Assembly (NCBI GenBank): GCA_022605955.1
Contig: JAKCOZ010000008.1
Coordinates: forward strand, 9,922,001-9,986,000
Direction of reading: 5' to 3'
DNA length: 64,000 nt
DNA from: Rallus limicola
Lineage: Eukaryota; Chordata; Aves; Gruiformes; Rallidae
A program made the translations under genes and the position numbers. Under the pieces are notes generated by a model that was given only the letters and a program-made list of their open reading frames with translations, searched no databases and was not told the origin of the DNA. Of the stretch, positions 1-14,405 are shown piece after piece (the first letter of the stretch is position 1; every line of letters begins with the position of its first letter).

Positions 1-3000
1 AATTAATAACCCTCCAAAGCCACCTCTTTTGAAGCAGCTGCAGAGGAACTGGCAGTGCAGAATGCACAGACTAATTCTCTTTCCGAGCAGCTAAAATTAA
101 ATGTTCGTTACAGCTTTATGTATGTACACTCTCAGCAGGGGCCGTTTTCCTCTCCTTTAAGCAAACTCAGAAGATGAAGAACATTTAACAGCCTCAAACC
201 ACCCAGTCTGCATGCCGTATGTATGTGCCACTGAGCCACGCCTGGGTTGTCAGTGCTTAGACTCTCCCTGAAAGGTGGAATCTGGGCTGGTTGCTGGCAA
301 TCCGTGCCGTTAGAGGCACTGGAGCAAAAATGCTAATGTTGATCAGAAGGGGAAGGTTTGAAATTGTGAGCAAACAGAGAAGATCCATCATGCGTTTTCA
401 CAGATGATAAAAGGCTGACAGTGGCAGTCTGCTTATCAAATAACTAGATTTATTGAAATAGCCTGTGCTCTCATTAAATAGTTTGCTTTTTATGTTTTCA
501 TTTATTTCATCCTACTGAAGGTGGATGGGTTTTTTTTTCCAAACCTACTATTACTGCCATGGCAAACTGGCTAATTTAGATCATTTCTTCTGTTAATGCT
601 CAAAACAAGCCTGGACTGCAGTGTTCTCTTCTCACTGACGTAGTGGGACTTCAGTGCAAAGCCGATCCCTGCCATGAAATCTGAGCTTCCTGGAAAATAA
701 ATTATAAAATCAATGTAATAATTATAAGTTTGTTCATTGCAAGATGATAGTGCTAGTGGAAGTGTGGCTACACATTTCATTTAGCATAAGCCTAATGCCA
801 TCAGCTAAGCATGGAAAATGGTGTAGGATCGATCATTTTTAATCACTAGAGAGAAGTAAAATGCAGGAACAAAAACATTGCTAGCATGCTATGACATCCC
901 TGTGCTGAAGGGACCGTTCCTTTCATGGCTCGGCGAGGTATCACGTTCTGTGTTTTTGTTCCCACGGGAACAAGCTTCTGCTTTCTTCCTTTTCTGAAAA
1001 AGTTTGTAAGAGGAGAAGGGAAATATTAATAATTGAAAAGGCAAGTTGCAGTAATGTCGTTTGCATAAGGATGTTTCTTGACCCAGAGGATATTTACTGT
1101 TTTGTTGGAGAAGAGATCATGAGATGAACCGGGAGAGCCTGATGGCTCTAAAAGGCTACCTGGCAATAAATGTATTTTTCAAATGAATCTTAATGTGGTT
1201 CCCAAGATGAATTCTCTATTTATAGCCTGCCCTTTTTCCTGGAGGACCTGAGATACTACCAAGAGAATCAATTCTCCCCAGCACTGGGTGTGGTGGCAGC
1301 AAGTAGACATTAGCATGGAGAGAGAGCTTTTTACCAAAGGACAGAGAGACACATCCTTCCTTCTGCAGAATTGGTTTGTGAAGCTAAAGTCCCAGCGACC
1401 TTCACTGAGAAGGTCCTTTTTTGAAGACATTGGAATGGTGAACTGCTTGGAGCTGACTCAGCTGAGATCCAAGCCTATGGTTTCAGGAACCGTAGGGCTT
1501 TTTTGTTTGGGCTTTTGGAGGTTTTGTTAAGCCAGATGCTTATGCAGCAGACACATCCTTCCGTGCTGTTTTGAATGCTAGTGGTACTGAAACATTACTC
1601 ATAAAGTGCACACACTGTTACGATTCCTCACTTTAACTCTTAGCATATTTATAGGCCTCATTTCCATTTTTTGTGGTCTCATTAATGGAACAGCAATAAT
1701 AAATTGAAATGTTAATGGGGGATCATTTCACCAACAGCAGAAGGCATTAACGAACTTGATAAGACAGTTGAAAGGAAAATAACTTTTTAGTGGTGCAGTT
1801 TTTTTAACCATGGCCCCTGCTTGTCTCCTTCCAAACATGTGTAATTGGGGCAGTTTTGAAATTATGAACATAATTTCATATGGATATTTCCTGGATGTCT
1901 TGCATGGGAGGTGGACCATCTACACAAATTCCAGTGGGGGCAGCTGTTTTGGATGTTGAAGCATGAGCAAGCTTTGCTGTTGTCCTGGGGGTAATGATAG
2001 AATCCCAGAAAGCACCTTTTATCCTTGTGAGTTAATGACCTTCATTAACATAGTGTGAAAAAGCGGCCCTCCTTGTATGAAGGAGGCTGGTCACATCCTG
2101 TTGCGAAGTATTTGGAGATAGCATTCAGGTAAGGTCTGTCTTAGAAGTTGTACAATCTCTAGAAGATAAATTCCCCAACAAACAAGGGAAGCATCTCACA
2201 GTCTTAGATTTGTGGAAGGACCCTGAGAGGTCCCTTGGCAGCACTGTATCTCACTTTTCCCAGTGATAAAGTGGAGAGCATTGATTTTATGAAACACGGT
2301 AGGATTTCCAGGCTTGGATAGTTACTGTCTGTGGAGAGCTTAGTATCTTCTGAGGGAGAGGTAATACATTGTAGGGCAATCCTCAGCTGGGAGTAAGCAA
2401 TACCAGATGCTGTCCAGGATCTTTCCCAGTGCTATACCTCTTTGAAGACATCTGTGCTATAGTTGCATCTGTAAGGACATTTCTATATGCAAGTTTAGAA
2501 GCTGAATGCTAAAATTTGTAATCAATTTGCAGTAAATTTGCATTCTGACCCCTGGTTCAGGGCACCTGTTTGAGTCTTCTGCTGCTTAGTTCTAGAAAGT
2601 TTGTTCCCAGTGGGTTTTCATCTTTCTGAGCACGTGCATTAATGCTCTTTAGACTTTGCTAACCCACAAATACTGTAGAAGTTTTGAAGTAGATTGGCAA
2701 CTTTTCACCCATCTTTCTTTTTTTTTTTGCTAAGCAATAAATTTAAAGGCACTAGAGTGGGTCAAGAATTGCATGCTTGAACGGGTTGGTTCCTATAGGA
2801 TAACAGACATCAGCATTTAAAGTGCCATTCAAGCTGATCATCTCATAATTGGGAGTCGAGTGATCTGGAAACTTTACTGAAGTAAAAATATGTGCATTTT
2901 TTTTAGAAAATAGGAAAAATGCTATTTTCAGAGGAAGGCTGTGATTTATCTAACTCTTTTTTCTTTTTTTTTTTAAGTTTGTTAATTTGAAAATTACTTT

Positions 3001-6000
3001 TGTGGGCGTCACTGTCTTGCTTCCATGCATTTTTTTCTAGTTTTGGGCTTGATCCAAACATCACTAAAATGAGTGGGAAACTTTCTATGATGTGGTTGAG
3101 CTTTGGGCTGGGGACACCTGATCCTCACTTACTCTTCCTCTGTCTCACTGCAACAACTTGCTAAATGCCTCAGGGAAACAAAGGTACTTTCAACAGGCAG
3201 TGCTACCCACACTACCTGGCACAGGCAAAGCAAACTTCATGTGCTGTGTCACTCTTCAACATGTGGAGAGGAAAACAGTTGCTTTGATTAGTATGATATG
3301 GATATGGACGTAACCCAGGCACGTGGCATGGAGTGATGTGTTCAGTAAGGTGTCATTTTTATATAGACAAGTGACCATAAAATGTTTATTCTGGTTTGCT
3401 GTATCGTCATCTTTTCAGGTTCTTAGTTTTTAGCTTTAGCACATTTGTACTTCATCCCCCCCTGGTTTTTATGCTTTATAAAGTTCAGAGTATGCAGATT
3501 CAGTTTGGAGATGGTGGAGCACAGCTGGTGGAGTGGAGGAGCAGGGAGGGAGCAGATCTTTTTCAAAGTAGCTAAACTTGTAGCCAAAAAAGATACTGCA
3601 TTTATAATGTTCCCAGTCTTCTCAATACTTAACAAGAAAAATGATTGTGTGTGTGTGACGTGAATATTCAGCACAGAGCTTTGGTAGTTGACCGCTCTCT
3701 TTTCACAGCCATCCAACCGCACACACATTCCTAAGGGATTACCTCACTGCCAGCGCTCCTCAAAGTGTGGGATACGCCAAAGCCGACCAACTGCAAAGCT
3801 CCTTTCTGCTCACTGTGGTGCTGGTTTTAGGCAATGACCTTTAAAACCACAAACCTAACCCTACATCTACCCCCAAAAAGATTTTTCGTGTGTTAGTTAA
3901 GTGGAAGAGATGCCGGGAGTGGAAATAAGGTAGAGTCCCTAGGTTATGTGTGGAAACTCCCTTCCAAGCTTTCCACTCTTCTTTGGCTCTAAACACTCAA
4001 TAACTTTCCAGCCAGAGAATGTTTGTCCCTTCCTTCTCTCCCTCTTTTTTGTGTTCTTCCCTTGTTTTGCATATTCTGACAACACTGTTTACTTCAGCCT
4101 GCAGCTCCCACTGCTTTGTGTGCTTTCTTCCCATCTCACAATTGCACAAATAAATCACCAAGGAAAATTTGCATTTGATGGGAATTTTTAGGTGATATTA
4201 AGTTTTATGGGTGGAATATAATGTATGTGAGTTGGCTTAATTAAACTGAATTTTCATTTGTGTCATGGAAGTCTTTATTTGTAGGAGGCTATTTTTGTCT
4301 TACATCTTTTCTGCTATTGAACATGCCAGTGGATTTGAAAACCTGAGGATGACAGGTCTCAACAAGTATCATCTCTCTTCTTTCAAAATATCTGCCTATG
4401 CCAAGCAGAGCAAATCAGCATCATCACAGAGCTGAACAGTTAATTTATGCCAGGAATTTCTGAGCACGGGCAGTCAGAGTCCGAGGCCCATATGTGTTGC
4501 AGCACCCTCTAGTCGCTCCCTTGGTAACTTGTCTAACTCCAGAGGAGAGATGAACTCTGGCAAAGAATTCAGATCAAGTGAAAGTTGATTAAAAGTTTGT
4601 CCAGAGTTGCTGTGCCCTGATATATACTACACTCGTTGAAAGCAGCTTCCTTCCCCTTCCCAAACACACATCTGTGCCCTGGAGCCCTGATAGATTTGGC
4701 TGTGGTTATTGCAGGGATTTTTCTCTTGCCTGCTTGTGCTGCTGGCATGGCAAAGCCTGTGGATAGGGCACAGTTCACCGGTGAGTTTGCTGGGGCCAAA
4801 GTGTGCTGTGAACACACACTACTTCTGCCACCAATGTTGTGGTCATAGTGCCTACAGAACAGGGGGGAGCTTGCAGAAAATTAAGCTTATTGGCTGCTGC
4901 AGCTTTGTTCCAGAGATGGGCAACCAGCCTCCAGTTCCCATTTTCACCCCTTTAACTATCTGAATTAAAGGAAATGCCATTATACCCTGGATTGCGCACC
5001 CAACGAGAGCATGTTTAATGCAGGGCACTGAGCAGGAACTTGGCCTGTGATGTTTCTCCCTCCATGAGCATCAGGAAGGGCTGTGAGCCTCCTGCAGCAC
5101 CCGCAGATCTGTACTCCGGGAGCACAGGTACTTGGGAGGGCTCCACACAAGTCCTGACTTTTTGAGTGTTTCTCTGGAACAAGACTGGCAAATTATAGCT
5201 TGAGATTGCCCTGCTGATTAATACTAATAATGGTGGTGCAGCTTCCCAAAGGGAGTGAGGCACTGATGAAAGTGCTAGTTTCAATTTGTTTAATTTTCAG
5301 GCCAAAGATTTCCACACTTGCACAGCTCTCCTCGCTGCCATGTTCCATGCAAAGGGCCCGCGTGCCCCTGAGACTGATACTGCATCTGCTCCTCTGCGAA
5401 GACAAAGATAAACTGGTTCATGGTGTGTTGTTATTTCGCTTGCTCTTCAGCATAAGAACAAGAAATAAGAATGCATTTAAGATGTTAATGAAATTAATGA
5501 AAGCCAGATCTCGGAAACAGCTGAGATTGTTGACTGTCTCAGGCAGATTTGTACTTCATTTTAATTACAGATGAGCCAGAACCAAAACCCTGATTAGAAT
5601 TGCTCCAGATTTTGGATCCACATCTCTCAGCTTTGCAGTTTGGACCAGTTTCCAGTGTTTAATTCCCTGCTTGTTTTATTTTTCTTTCTAGTTTCAGTCC
5701 AGGTGTTTTAATGCTTTTATTTTGTCTCTGTGAAAGGCTGGCCTTGGTGATGGACGTGAGACCTGCTGCTTCAAGTCCCACCGGGGCTGCAGAGGCATAG
5801 TTGGGTAGGAAGATGCACTGATACATCCTGGGGAACGTGTACTAGACTTTGGGTTGATAAACATTTCTGTGCCATCTAGGCAGGCAGGCAGCTGTCCCTA
5901 CTGGCATTCAGGCAGCTCAGTAAAATACGGCCCCTGGGAAGTCCTCGGCCTGTTAAATGGCAAATGGCTTTCACTCTGCCCTGAAACAGCCATGGCTTCT

Positions 6001-6409
6001 GACCCGTTCTCCAGCTGCAAATCTGATTGATGGCTTGTTGCCATGCCTCCGCACGCAATGCCAGAAGACCCCATCGATGGTGCAGTGTTGTCAGTTTGCA
6101 CGTATATCAATCCCACAGCAGAACTGATACTTTGATTAAAAAGAAAAGCCTCTCAGAGGCAGTGTATTAATAATGAACAAATTCCTTTTTATGTCTCCTG
6201 GATATAAAGGGACCTCAGGCCTCTCCCTGGGGAGAAAAAGTAGCCTGAATGCCCAGTTAGAAACCCCAGAGGCAGCAAGCACATGGGAAAGGCTTGTTTA
6301 TTACCTTTGTTCTTTCCTTGCCATACTGGAATTCCAGGAACAAGGTTTCTTTGGACCACAGATATTGTGCTGTGTGTTTTTAGGGTAGGTTGAGACAAAC
6401 ATCTGATCA

Positions 6410-6650
6410 TAATGGCTTTAAAAACAGTGATAAAAGAGGGAGAGGAAAAAAATAATTTACATTAAATGCTACAGTGCTTCATTTACACAATATAATAAAA
6501 AGCAAATTTTGTGATTCAAGTAATGATTGCAGGTTATTAAACTAGGTTTTAAAGACTTTATAAATGAAAGGCTTTTAATAAGTGATGAACATGGATGATA
6601 ATGCACTTGAAAATAGAGAGAATCTTTATTAAGTTTGACACATTTGTTCT
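6410..6650. promoter_or_regulatory. Candidate conserved non-coding element (AT-rich, repeat-free)
   Basis: The block is AT-rich without simple repeats and holds several homeodomain-like cores (CAAGTAATGATTGC, TTATTAA, TTTAATAAG) and TTTATAAATGAA. This texture is typical of deeply conserved vertebrate enhancers, but conservation cannot be seen from one sequence. Confidence 0.3.
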
Positions 6651-9600
6651 CCACCCACCCACTTCCCTGCTACTTTACTTGGTCCCTGGATCACTATCAC
6701 AAAAATGTGCTGGTGAGACAGAGATTTAGCTGGGAAACTACACAGGGAAGCACCATCTTCCATGGCTGCCACAGCCAGCCTGGAGAACGTGACATTTGGG
6801 GGACAGGCTGTAACACCATGGATTCCTGCTGATCGGAGCAGGGGTTGTGGGGCAGGCAGCTAAAGCAAGTGGGACTCTGCTTCAGGACCCAAATTCTTCA
6901 CCAGATGGTTTCTGCCTGTGTGTGTAAGGGATCTCTCCTATGCCAATGGTTGAAAGATTAAGCAGAGAGCTTACTGAGATATGAAAGTTGCTCTCCCTGG
7001 TCAGCCATTCAGTTCGAAAAGCTGGCAGCTGGTGATGCTAGCAGGTGTCAGGACTGACGGGCAGAGCTGAGCTGTGCTTCATGATGGCCTGATTCAGAGC
7101 GCATTGACATCAGCATCCGCCCTCTCACTGGCTTGAAGGATCTGTCCTGGGCAGTGCTGGAGTGAGAAACTTTTGGCAATCATTTCACTGCTTCTTTATC
7201 TGAGTGAGCTCTGACTGTCATCAGATTGGAACGTACTGACCTGGAGGTGGCAGAGGGAGAGACAGAGCTGTGCTGCTGAGCTGTGCAGCAGACGGTGGAG
7301 CCTCCCTTCTCTCAGCTGGTAATAAACTGATGCTGGTGTAAGGGAAACGGCTCCCGCAGGTACTGCCTTTTGATTAGATATCTGAGAGTTGTAAAAAACT
7401 TCCTGTTAGGAGGGCAAGTGTACCGACAGCCCTGCCCAAATGCCGTTTTGGATAACTTCATTTTACCTGCTCAACTTGCCTCCTCATTTCAGTGGAATAT
7501 TCTGCTCTAGTTTGCCTAAATTATTAAAGACTGATGAGATTTCCAACATAGAAGTGGCTGCATTTCAGTGATGAATGAGTTGATTCTTGTGTGGATATAG
7601 TAATCAAAGCATTTTTAAGCATCTTCAGCATGAAAGGCACAATATAAATGTGAAATATTATTTTGTGCCATGCAGCTGCTCAAATCTGAAATACACATTA
7701 TGTCTCGGTAATATAGACAGTGCTTAAGACTGTTAAATTAAACTATTAAAGCCTATAGAAAAAACAGAGATGACAGAGTGCAAATTAAATCTGAATTATC
7801 GTTAAATTGCTGTGCCAGTAGTTTTCAAACACATTCATAGTGACCTGGAAGAGAGCAGGGGGAGTGGAATGACATTCACACCTCCTAATTGGAGTCATTA
7901 TCTGTACTTTGTTATTATGCTGCCCACAACAAGGACATCTCTGGGACAGCGTGACTCCAGTAGAGCAGAAGGATGCCTGTGGACCACGAGGGATGCATAG
8001 GGATGTAGCAAATGTCCTGCCATCTCTGTGATTTAAAGCCAGGATGTAGCCAGGCAGGCGCTTCGTCAGATAGATAGTTTTTAAAGGCAATAAATGACAG
8101 CAGGCACTTTTCTGTATGGGGTGACTGAGGTGGGAAATGAGGGGCACAGTACGTGGCTGGGTTGTGCTTGTGAGAAATGTTGGTGTCCCAGGGATTTGCT
8201 TCCTTTCCTCTTCTCTCCCCTGCTAACAGCCCGGGCTCAGTGGGGGATCTCGCTGGGCCAGGGGCTTCTCATAGTTCCAGCTATGGGCCTTCATGAAATG
8301 TCAGGTAGAAAAAGAAGCTTTTTAGGTCATCCAGTTGATCTGCCTGCCAAAACACGAGCACAGGTACGTTCTCAGCTGTTTTGTCCTGTTTGTTTGTATA
8401 CAATTGCAAGTGATGAAACGTTCAGAGCTTGTTTTGGAAGTTTATCCCTGCCCCAGTCTCTAATAAACACTCCACTGTGCATTTTAAAATTAAGATTGCG
8501 CCTTTGTTTTCCTCGTTTCATTATTCATGATGGTGTCTGCATGTACCTCTAAAAAAATCCCTTTCCCTTCTTAATCTTTACAAGCACTTGCAGGCATGTG
8601 GGTATCTGCTTACTGTGAGTCAACCTCATGCCAATCCATCAGTTTGCCTCTTGGAACACTTTATGACAGCAGAAAGTGATTAATTTTCAAAGCAGACACA
8701 ACCTTTAATCTGCAGAAAAGGAAACAAACTTTCCCCTGCTTCTTTGCTGATTGAATCTGGAAATGAATGAATGATACCTGACTCAAATGTGTTTCTAAAA
8801 TAGTTTTCATTAAATATAATCGGTCAGTGCTGATCATCAAAAGTGCCTTGAAGATTGGCCTATATATGTATATGGTACTAAAGTCAGAATGAGCTCAGTG
8901 ATCGATATTCATCCAACATCTTAATCTGCTCAACAGTATTAAATGGATTTTCCCAATGTCCCTGCAAAGTAGGGGAAATAATGTAACTCTTGAGCAGGAA
9001 TATTAAAGCAGATAGGATGAATGTGATGTCCAACGCAATGCCAAGCAGCTCCTGACTTCTATCTTTGTACCTGTCATCTTGCTGTTTGTCATCATTCACT
9101 GATGCAGTTACAGCTGTGGAAAACAGCTCTGAGGAAAGCCAGGTTTTGAAGGACTGGAGGAAACATCTTCATGTAGCTTTGCCTGTCCGTGTTTTGTAGT
9201 CCCAGATCTGTCAGCTGCTTTTTTCAGTGGCTGATTTGGGACTAAACCCAAGTGCTCACACAGCCTTAGTTCTGAGTATGGTTTATTTGTTTTCTGGGTG
9301 GTTTGTTAGTTGTTGTGCTCCTGTAAAATTGATGGGAACACAGATCTCTGTCCTCAAGTCCATCCCTTGCTGCACTGCTGAAACACATTTCCTGCTTCCA
9401 GCATGGGGCTGAACCTTGGTCTGTGAGAAGCTCAACTCAACTATGCAAGTCATTTTACATACTGCTGCACTGTAAAAATCATACTAATTTTATATACACA
9501 TACAGTTAGCTCAGTAATGGATAGCGATCTGTGTTCCTCCCTAAAATTACTGTAGGAAATCTTTTCAATTTCCCTGCTGCAAAACGAGAGGGTAACTAAC

Positions 9601-10395
9601 AGTGTATTTAATTCAGTTATTTAAGGCCAAGGCTGCTACGGGACATTTGTCTGTGACTGTGACTTCTGGAGAGATTTGAATGAATGACCAAGAAGAATCT
9701 GAATCATCCAGTCATGCAAATTAAACTATTTCAATAGTATGAGGGCTACTTTTCCTGATCCATAGTAATTGATGAGGCTCATTATATGTTAATATCACTC
9801 CTTTTTTTTAATCTTACATGGAATTCACCACAGTGTTTCAGTGGGAAGGTATAATTAAGATTCAGATGGCAATTTCATTCTAGACTGCTCTCTACAGTTG
9901 CTTAAATAAGAATTAGTGCTTGGGATGCTGTTTTCTCTAGAGGCAGAAAGAAATGCTCTTTTTGATACTTCAGATATAAATCCATTCAGCCACTGCTGAG
10001 TTTTGTAATTGTGACAAAATGCAAAGTGCTTCCTCATCCAGGCAAGCGCTGCTTCTCTTCCCCCTCCACATTTCGGTGCCCCTGCTGAAGGTCTTGTGCT
10101 CAGTGGAGCAGCTGTGTATCAGCTTCTAAGCGCACAAAACCTCTGACTTCCACATCAGCTGTGACTAGTGACTAGTTCCTCCACCTCCATGCTGACGTTG
10201 GTTATGAGTGTCCATGACACTGGTGGGTTCGACAGCCAGCTACTCCAAGATCTTCACAGGCAAGCTGTTTGTACAATCATCCTGGTGTGAACCTTCAGGA
10301 AGTTTAATTGAACTTTGTCCAAGCTTATTATACATATTAAGAGTTTATTTGGGGTTTAAATTGGGCAAAAAGCCTTGGTAGTGGGGCCAGGAAAG

Positions 10396-10409
10396 GTGTG
10401 TGTGTGTGT
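10396..10409 (+). repeat. Short (GT)n microsatellite
   Basis: Seven GT units are followed by a second short TGTGTGTGT run about 20 bases later. Confidence 0.85.
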
Positions 10410-13400
10410 CCCCGTATGCTTGTGTGTGTCGACTCTTTGCACTGATCCTCTTTGCCACCAGGCTCTGGATGAATGTGGGATCCGATGACTGCCTACCAGT
10501 TGACTACACACATGAGCTTACACTGGGGCTGCAGCTCACTGTTGACAGAAAAGCTTTGGAAAGTAGCATATGAAAAGAGCAAAGCAAAATGTTTCTGTAG
10601 AATCATGCAAGGGAAGACAAATGTGGGTGTACATGAAAACATCCAGACGAGCCTGCTGACACGGGCAGAGAAGGGAGACAGGAGTTTCCGTGCTGTTGTA
10701 AAGTGAGTAAAATCTTTACCACCCAGCAGTGGATGGAAAAAAAAATCTTTTTTTTTTAATTTTTATAGTAATCATTTTATGGAAGAATTCATTTTGTGGC
10801 TGTTTTGTTTAGGGTGACTTCAGGTGCTTTATGGCCCCCCTTTCAGAGGCTTTCTTTGCCGGATGCTTCAAGAGAGCAGGGCTGTGTGTCCAGAGCACAA
10901 ACTTTGTGCTGGCGTGGAGTGCAGCTGCCTGACAGTGGTGTTGGCATGGCTGGGCAGAACAGGTCGTTTCTCTGCCCAAAAGGAGATGGGCATTTTACAG
11001 TGCTCTCAGTGTGTGGCCCTGTGGGGGCTCCTGGGCTGTAGCAGACAGAAATCTTCCCCCCAAAGCAATGCAGCTGCCCTGGGGGGAGTCACAACTACAC
11101 ATGTGGGCAGGGGGGTTAAATCCCACCTCTGCCCCACTGCTGGAGTGGATGGGATGATTTATGAACACCTTTCTCACTGAGATAAGTGCTGGGGTGGGTG
11201 CCTCTAAGAGCCAGAGTGGTCATCCTCCTGCTCTGCAGCAGGGAGCACTGAGCAAAATCACTGGCTTTCTGACTCAGTGTTCCCTCCTGTAAACTGGAGA
11301 TCTTTCCCAAGGATGCAGTAAAAATTATTATGTTACAGCGATGCTGTGGTGTGAGGGACCATATGAGTCCTTCAGAGAGACGGCTTTCTGTCTGACAGCT
11401 GCTTTAAAGATGTAAAAAGAAATGCAAAGATTTGGCTTCACTTTGCACCACATGGAAAAGCAGGATGTGTCTTTTAAAAATGGAATTTCTCTCAGTGTTG
11501 TAGTGTTGAAGGACTGCAAGTGGTGTGGGTCCTATTCTCCCCTGGTGTAACTGCAGCTCCTGCTCCTGACTCACACAATAACTGGGATGGGGGTTTGCCT
11601 CTTCCTGCAGGTAACGTTGGTGGGAGTGTGCTGTCTCTGTGCCATGTGTTGCACCGTAATGTGAGTTTTGGAACTGGGCCTGTTTTTAATAAATTATACC
11701 TTTTCCTCAACTGCTTCCTGTCCAAATAACTGTGCACTAACCCAAAAATGAGCAACCGTCACGGCAGCTGTCAGTAGATTTTTGTATGTTCTCAGCAAAG
11801 ACCCTCCGAGGAATTTCCTTATTAAACAGCCGAGCTATCACAAGCGCCTTTTCCTGCCAAAAAGGGCAAAAAGCACAGAGAACCAAATGAATGGTCAGTG
11901 AAATTCTGTTGCAGTTTAACAAGAGCAGGCCTTGGAAGACTGGTGCCTGCTGTGGAGAGAATCAAAATAATGCGCCAGAGTCTTGAGCACAAAACCTTTA
12001 TCGCCTTTGCTTTGACCCTTTCAAGGTATACTGGTACTTTTGACATGTTGGTGATGGATGCTGTCACCCCTGGAGCAGGGCTGGGCAGGTGGGTGTTTGT
12101 AGGGCACCGCATGAAGTCTTGGCTATCCATGGACAAACCCTGACTTGAGAGGCTGTGGGGGCTTGTTTCAGCTTTCACTGCATTTCAGGTTTGATCTTGA
12201 GGAGAGAAAATACTGACCTCAGTTATAAGAAAACAAGTGAAATTGTGTGTGTCTATAACTTTTGGTGATTGAGGAGGAGGGACCAGGGCTTTCCAGCCTG
12301 GAAAAGAGATGGAGCAAGTGGGCACACACTGGAGATCCAGCAGACAGGAGTGGGTGTGGAAGCAGGCAAGGGAGGGGGAAGAGGAAAGATGTGGCTTCAG
12401 TGACCACGTCTGGAAGTCATGGCTTTGCTCATGTGCTGTTTTATGGCTAATTCTGAAGGAGCACTGGTTAGGTAATTGTTGGAGGGAAACGTGTGAGACG
12501 GTCAGGGCAGGGGTGACGGTGGAGGAACTGGGCCAGCCAAGCGTTAGGACAAGGCGTGAGAGAAGCGGTGGAAAGGCAGGACCTGCGTTTATGCAGCGAA
12601 GGAAGTGAAATGATCTGATTTGAAACAGAGGGTGATGTTAGAAAGAAGTACTGTGTCTAAGAGGCAGACAAACTGGTCACTTGATTTAAGACTATTCATT
12701 TCAGTGGTAGCACAGAAATGTGCTGTCTGCTTTTATTCTGTCTCATCCTGGTTTTGGCCATCTTTGTTCTGAGCCACCGCCGGAGGGTGTCCTTTAATCC
12801 TGCCCTCCTGTACGGATTCAGGAGCAGGGCTCTTTTCCAGATCTAAGACTTTCCATTATTTTATTTCTTTCCTAAGGGAGAAAAATTGATTCCCAATAAA
12901 GCAGCTGGTTGATTTTTAAGATTCTAGCCCTTGCTGATTTGTTTGATCTTTTAGTTTTCCATTTAACGGGTTGCTCTGCCTGTCCCACCTCTACATGACT
13001 TTCAGCCAGTTGGTGGGATGGACTGCAGCTCTGTGCCTGGGCTACTGTATGCTGCACCCCTTCTCCAGAGATTCCCACCACATTGTCAGATATGAAAGCT
13101 AATGGCAAGCATTATTTCTCCTTTTCCATCAGTGGCTTTGATTTTTATTCATTTTGTCCCTGTCTGTCAGGAACGGATGCGTGGAAAAGGAAGGGGGAGT
13201 CACTGAAGCTCTTTTGTCGCAGACCCTAAGCACGCTCTGCTTTGCTCTCCCCTTATTCCCCAGACTAAATTACCACTTTATTTCATACCCTTGCAGTTTC
13301 TTTATACTTTTTCCCCCCTCCCATCATAGCCTTTTATCCTTGTTGCCTTGACTCCTTTTGGTGCTGAGATCCTCAGCGTTGAGGCATTTCCTATTTTAGT

Positions 13401-14343
13401 GAATATTTTTGGCTGTAATAAACATTGGAGCATGGTCCAGGCCAACAGCGCAAGACATACCTTGATATTTCTTATTTATTCCTGATAAATGTTTACACAC
13501 TCAAGCCAGCCAATTTCCAATTTAGAACATTTTTTGTCTCTGTCCCTGACCACCGCAAACTCTTCCTTTTATGTAGAGAAGACAACATGTTTTCCTCCTG
13601 ATTTTAAAGCGGTACGAGAGCTGTAAGGAGGCTGGGTTAGGAAGCTGGCTGGTAACTTTACACATTATACACAGGGTTGAATAGGACAAAGTCTATTCCC
13701 CAGAGTTACTTTGGTTGCGCAGCACTAGGCATTTGTTTGCAAATAGTGTGCAGATGAAAAAGTGAGCATGGCTATGTCTGTTATCCAGCATGATTTTTAA
13801 TACTTTCGTGAAGATAACTGTTATGCAGCAGGAAGTCGACTGACACACCGTATCCTTCTTGTGGGAAGTACATCCCTACAGGATTGCAGAAGACTGTGGC
13901 AGAACAATTAAGTGTGCATATTTTAAGCAGTGCTTTCGAGAGATGCTAACAACTCACATTACTTGTTAGGAGAATAGGAATTGCCACGCCAGATGAAACT
14001 GGCAATCATTCTTTTCCAACATGCTGCCAGTGCCAGTACGTGATGCCGGATGCTTTAGGGAAGATGCAAGAAACTATGATGTGCCATAAAGGAACTTCCT
14101 CTGACTCACACCCATCAGAGCTGGCTGGTGCCCCGAGGTGTGCTGGTGTAGTGTAGACAGTGATTTTTAGCTCGTGAGGAGTAAATTGTCAATGTTACAG
14201 AGCAGAGAGGTGGTGAAAGCAAAGGTAGCTGGAGTGGTTTGGCTTAGCCAAGCGTGAAGCCAGGGAAGGTCAGGGTAAATTCAAATAGTGCAATAGAAAC
14301 TCTCCATTTTCATTACGTTTATCACTTACAATCCATGCAGTTT

Positions 14344-14370
14344 AGTCCTTCCCTTTAATTGGGAAGGACT
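14344..14370. repeat. Perfect inverted repeat, 10-bp stem and 7-nt loop
   Basis: AGTCCTTCCC and GGGAAGGACT flank TTTAATT. The pairing stops at the next base on each side (T and T), so the structure is too short for a microRNA precursor. Confidence 0.9.
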
Positions 14371-14405
14371 TTAAATTAAGTAAAATTCCCTTTAAATTAA
14401 GTAAA
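14369..14405 (+). repeat. 21-bp-spaced direct repeat of an AT-rich unit
   Basis: CTTTAAATTAAGTAAA occurs at 14369 and again at 14390, separated by ATTCC. The first unit overlaps the 3' arm of the hairpin at 14344-14370. Confidence 0.9.

Noticed and set aside
2200..2280. Possible reverse CR1 or MIR remnant
   Set aside because: A few matching words only, with order and spacing not consistent with either consensus.
8094..8552. 152-codon plus-strand open frame, cysteine-rich start
   Set aside because: The cysteines do not form a known spacing pattern, and the remainder is random.
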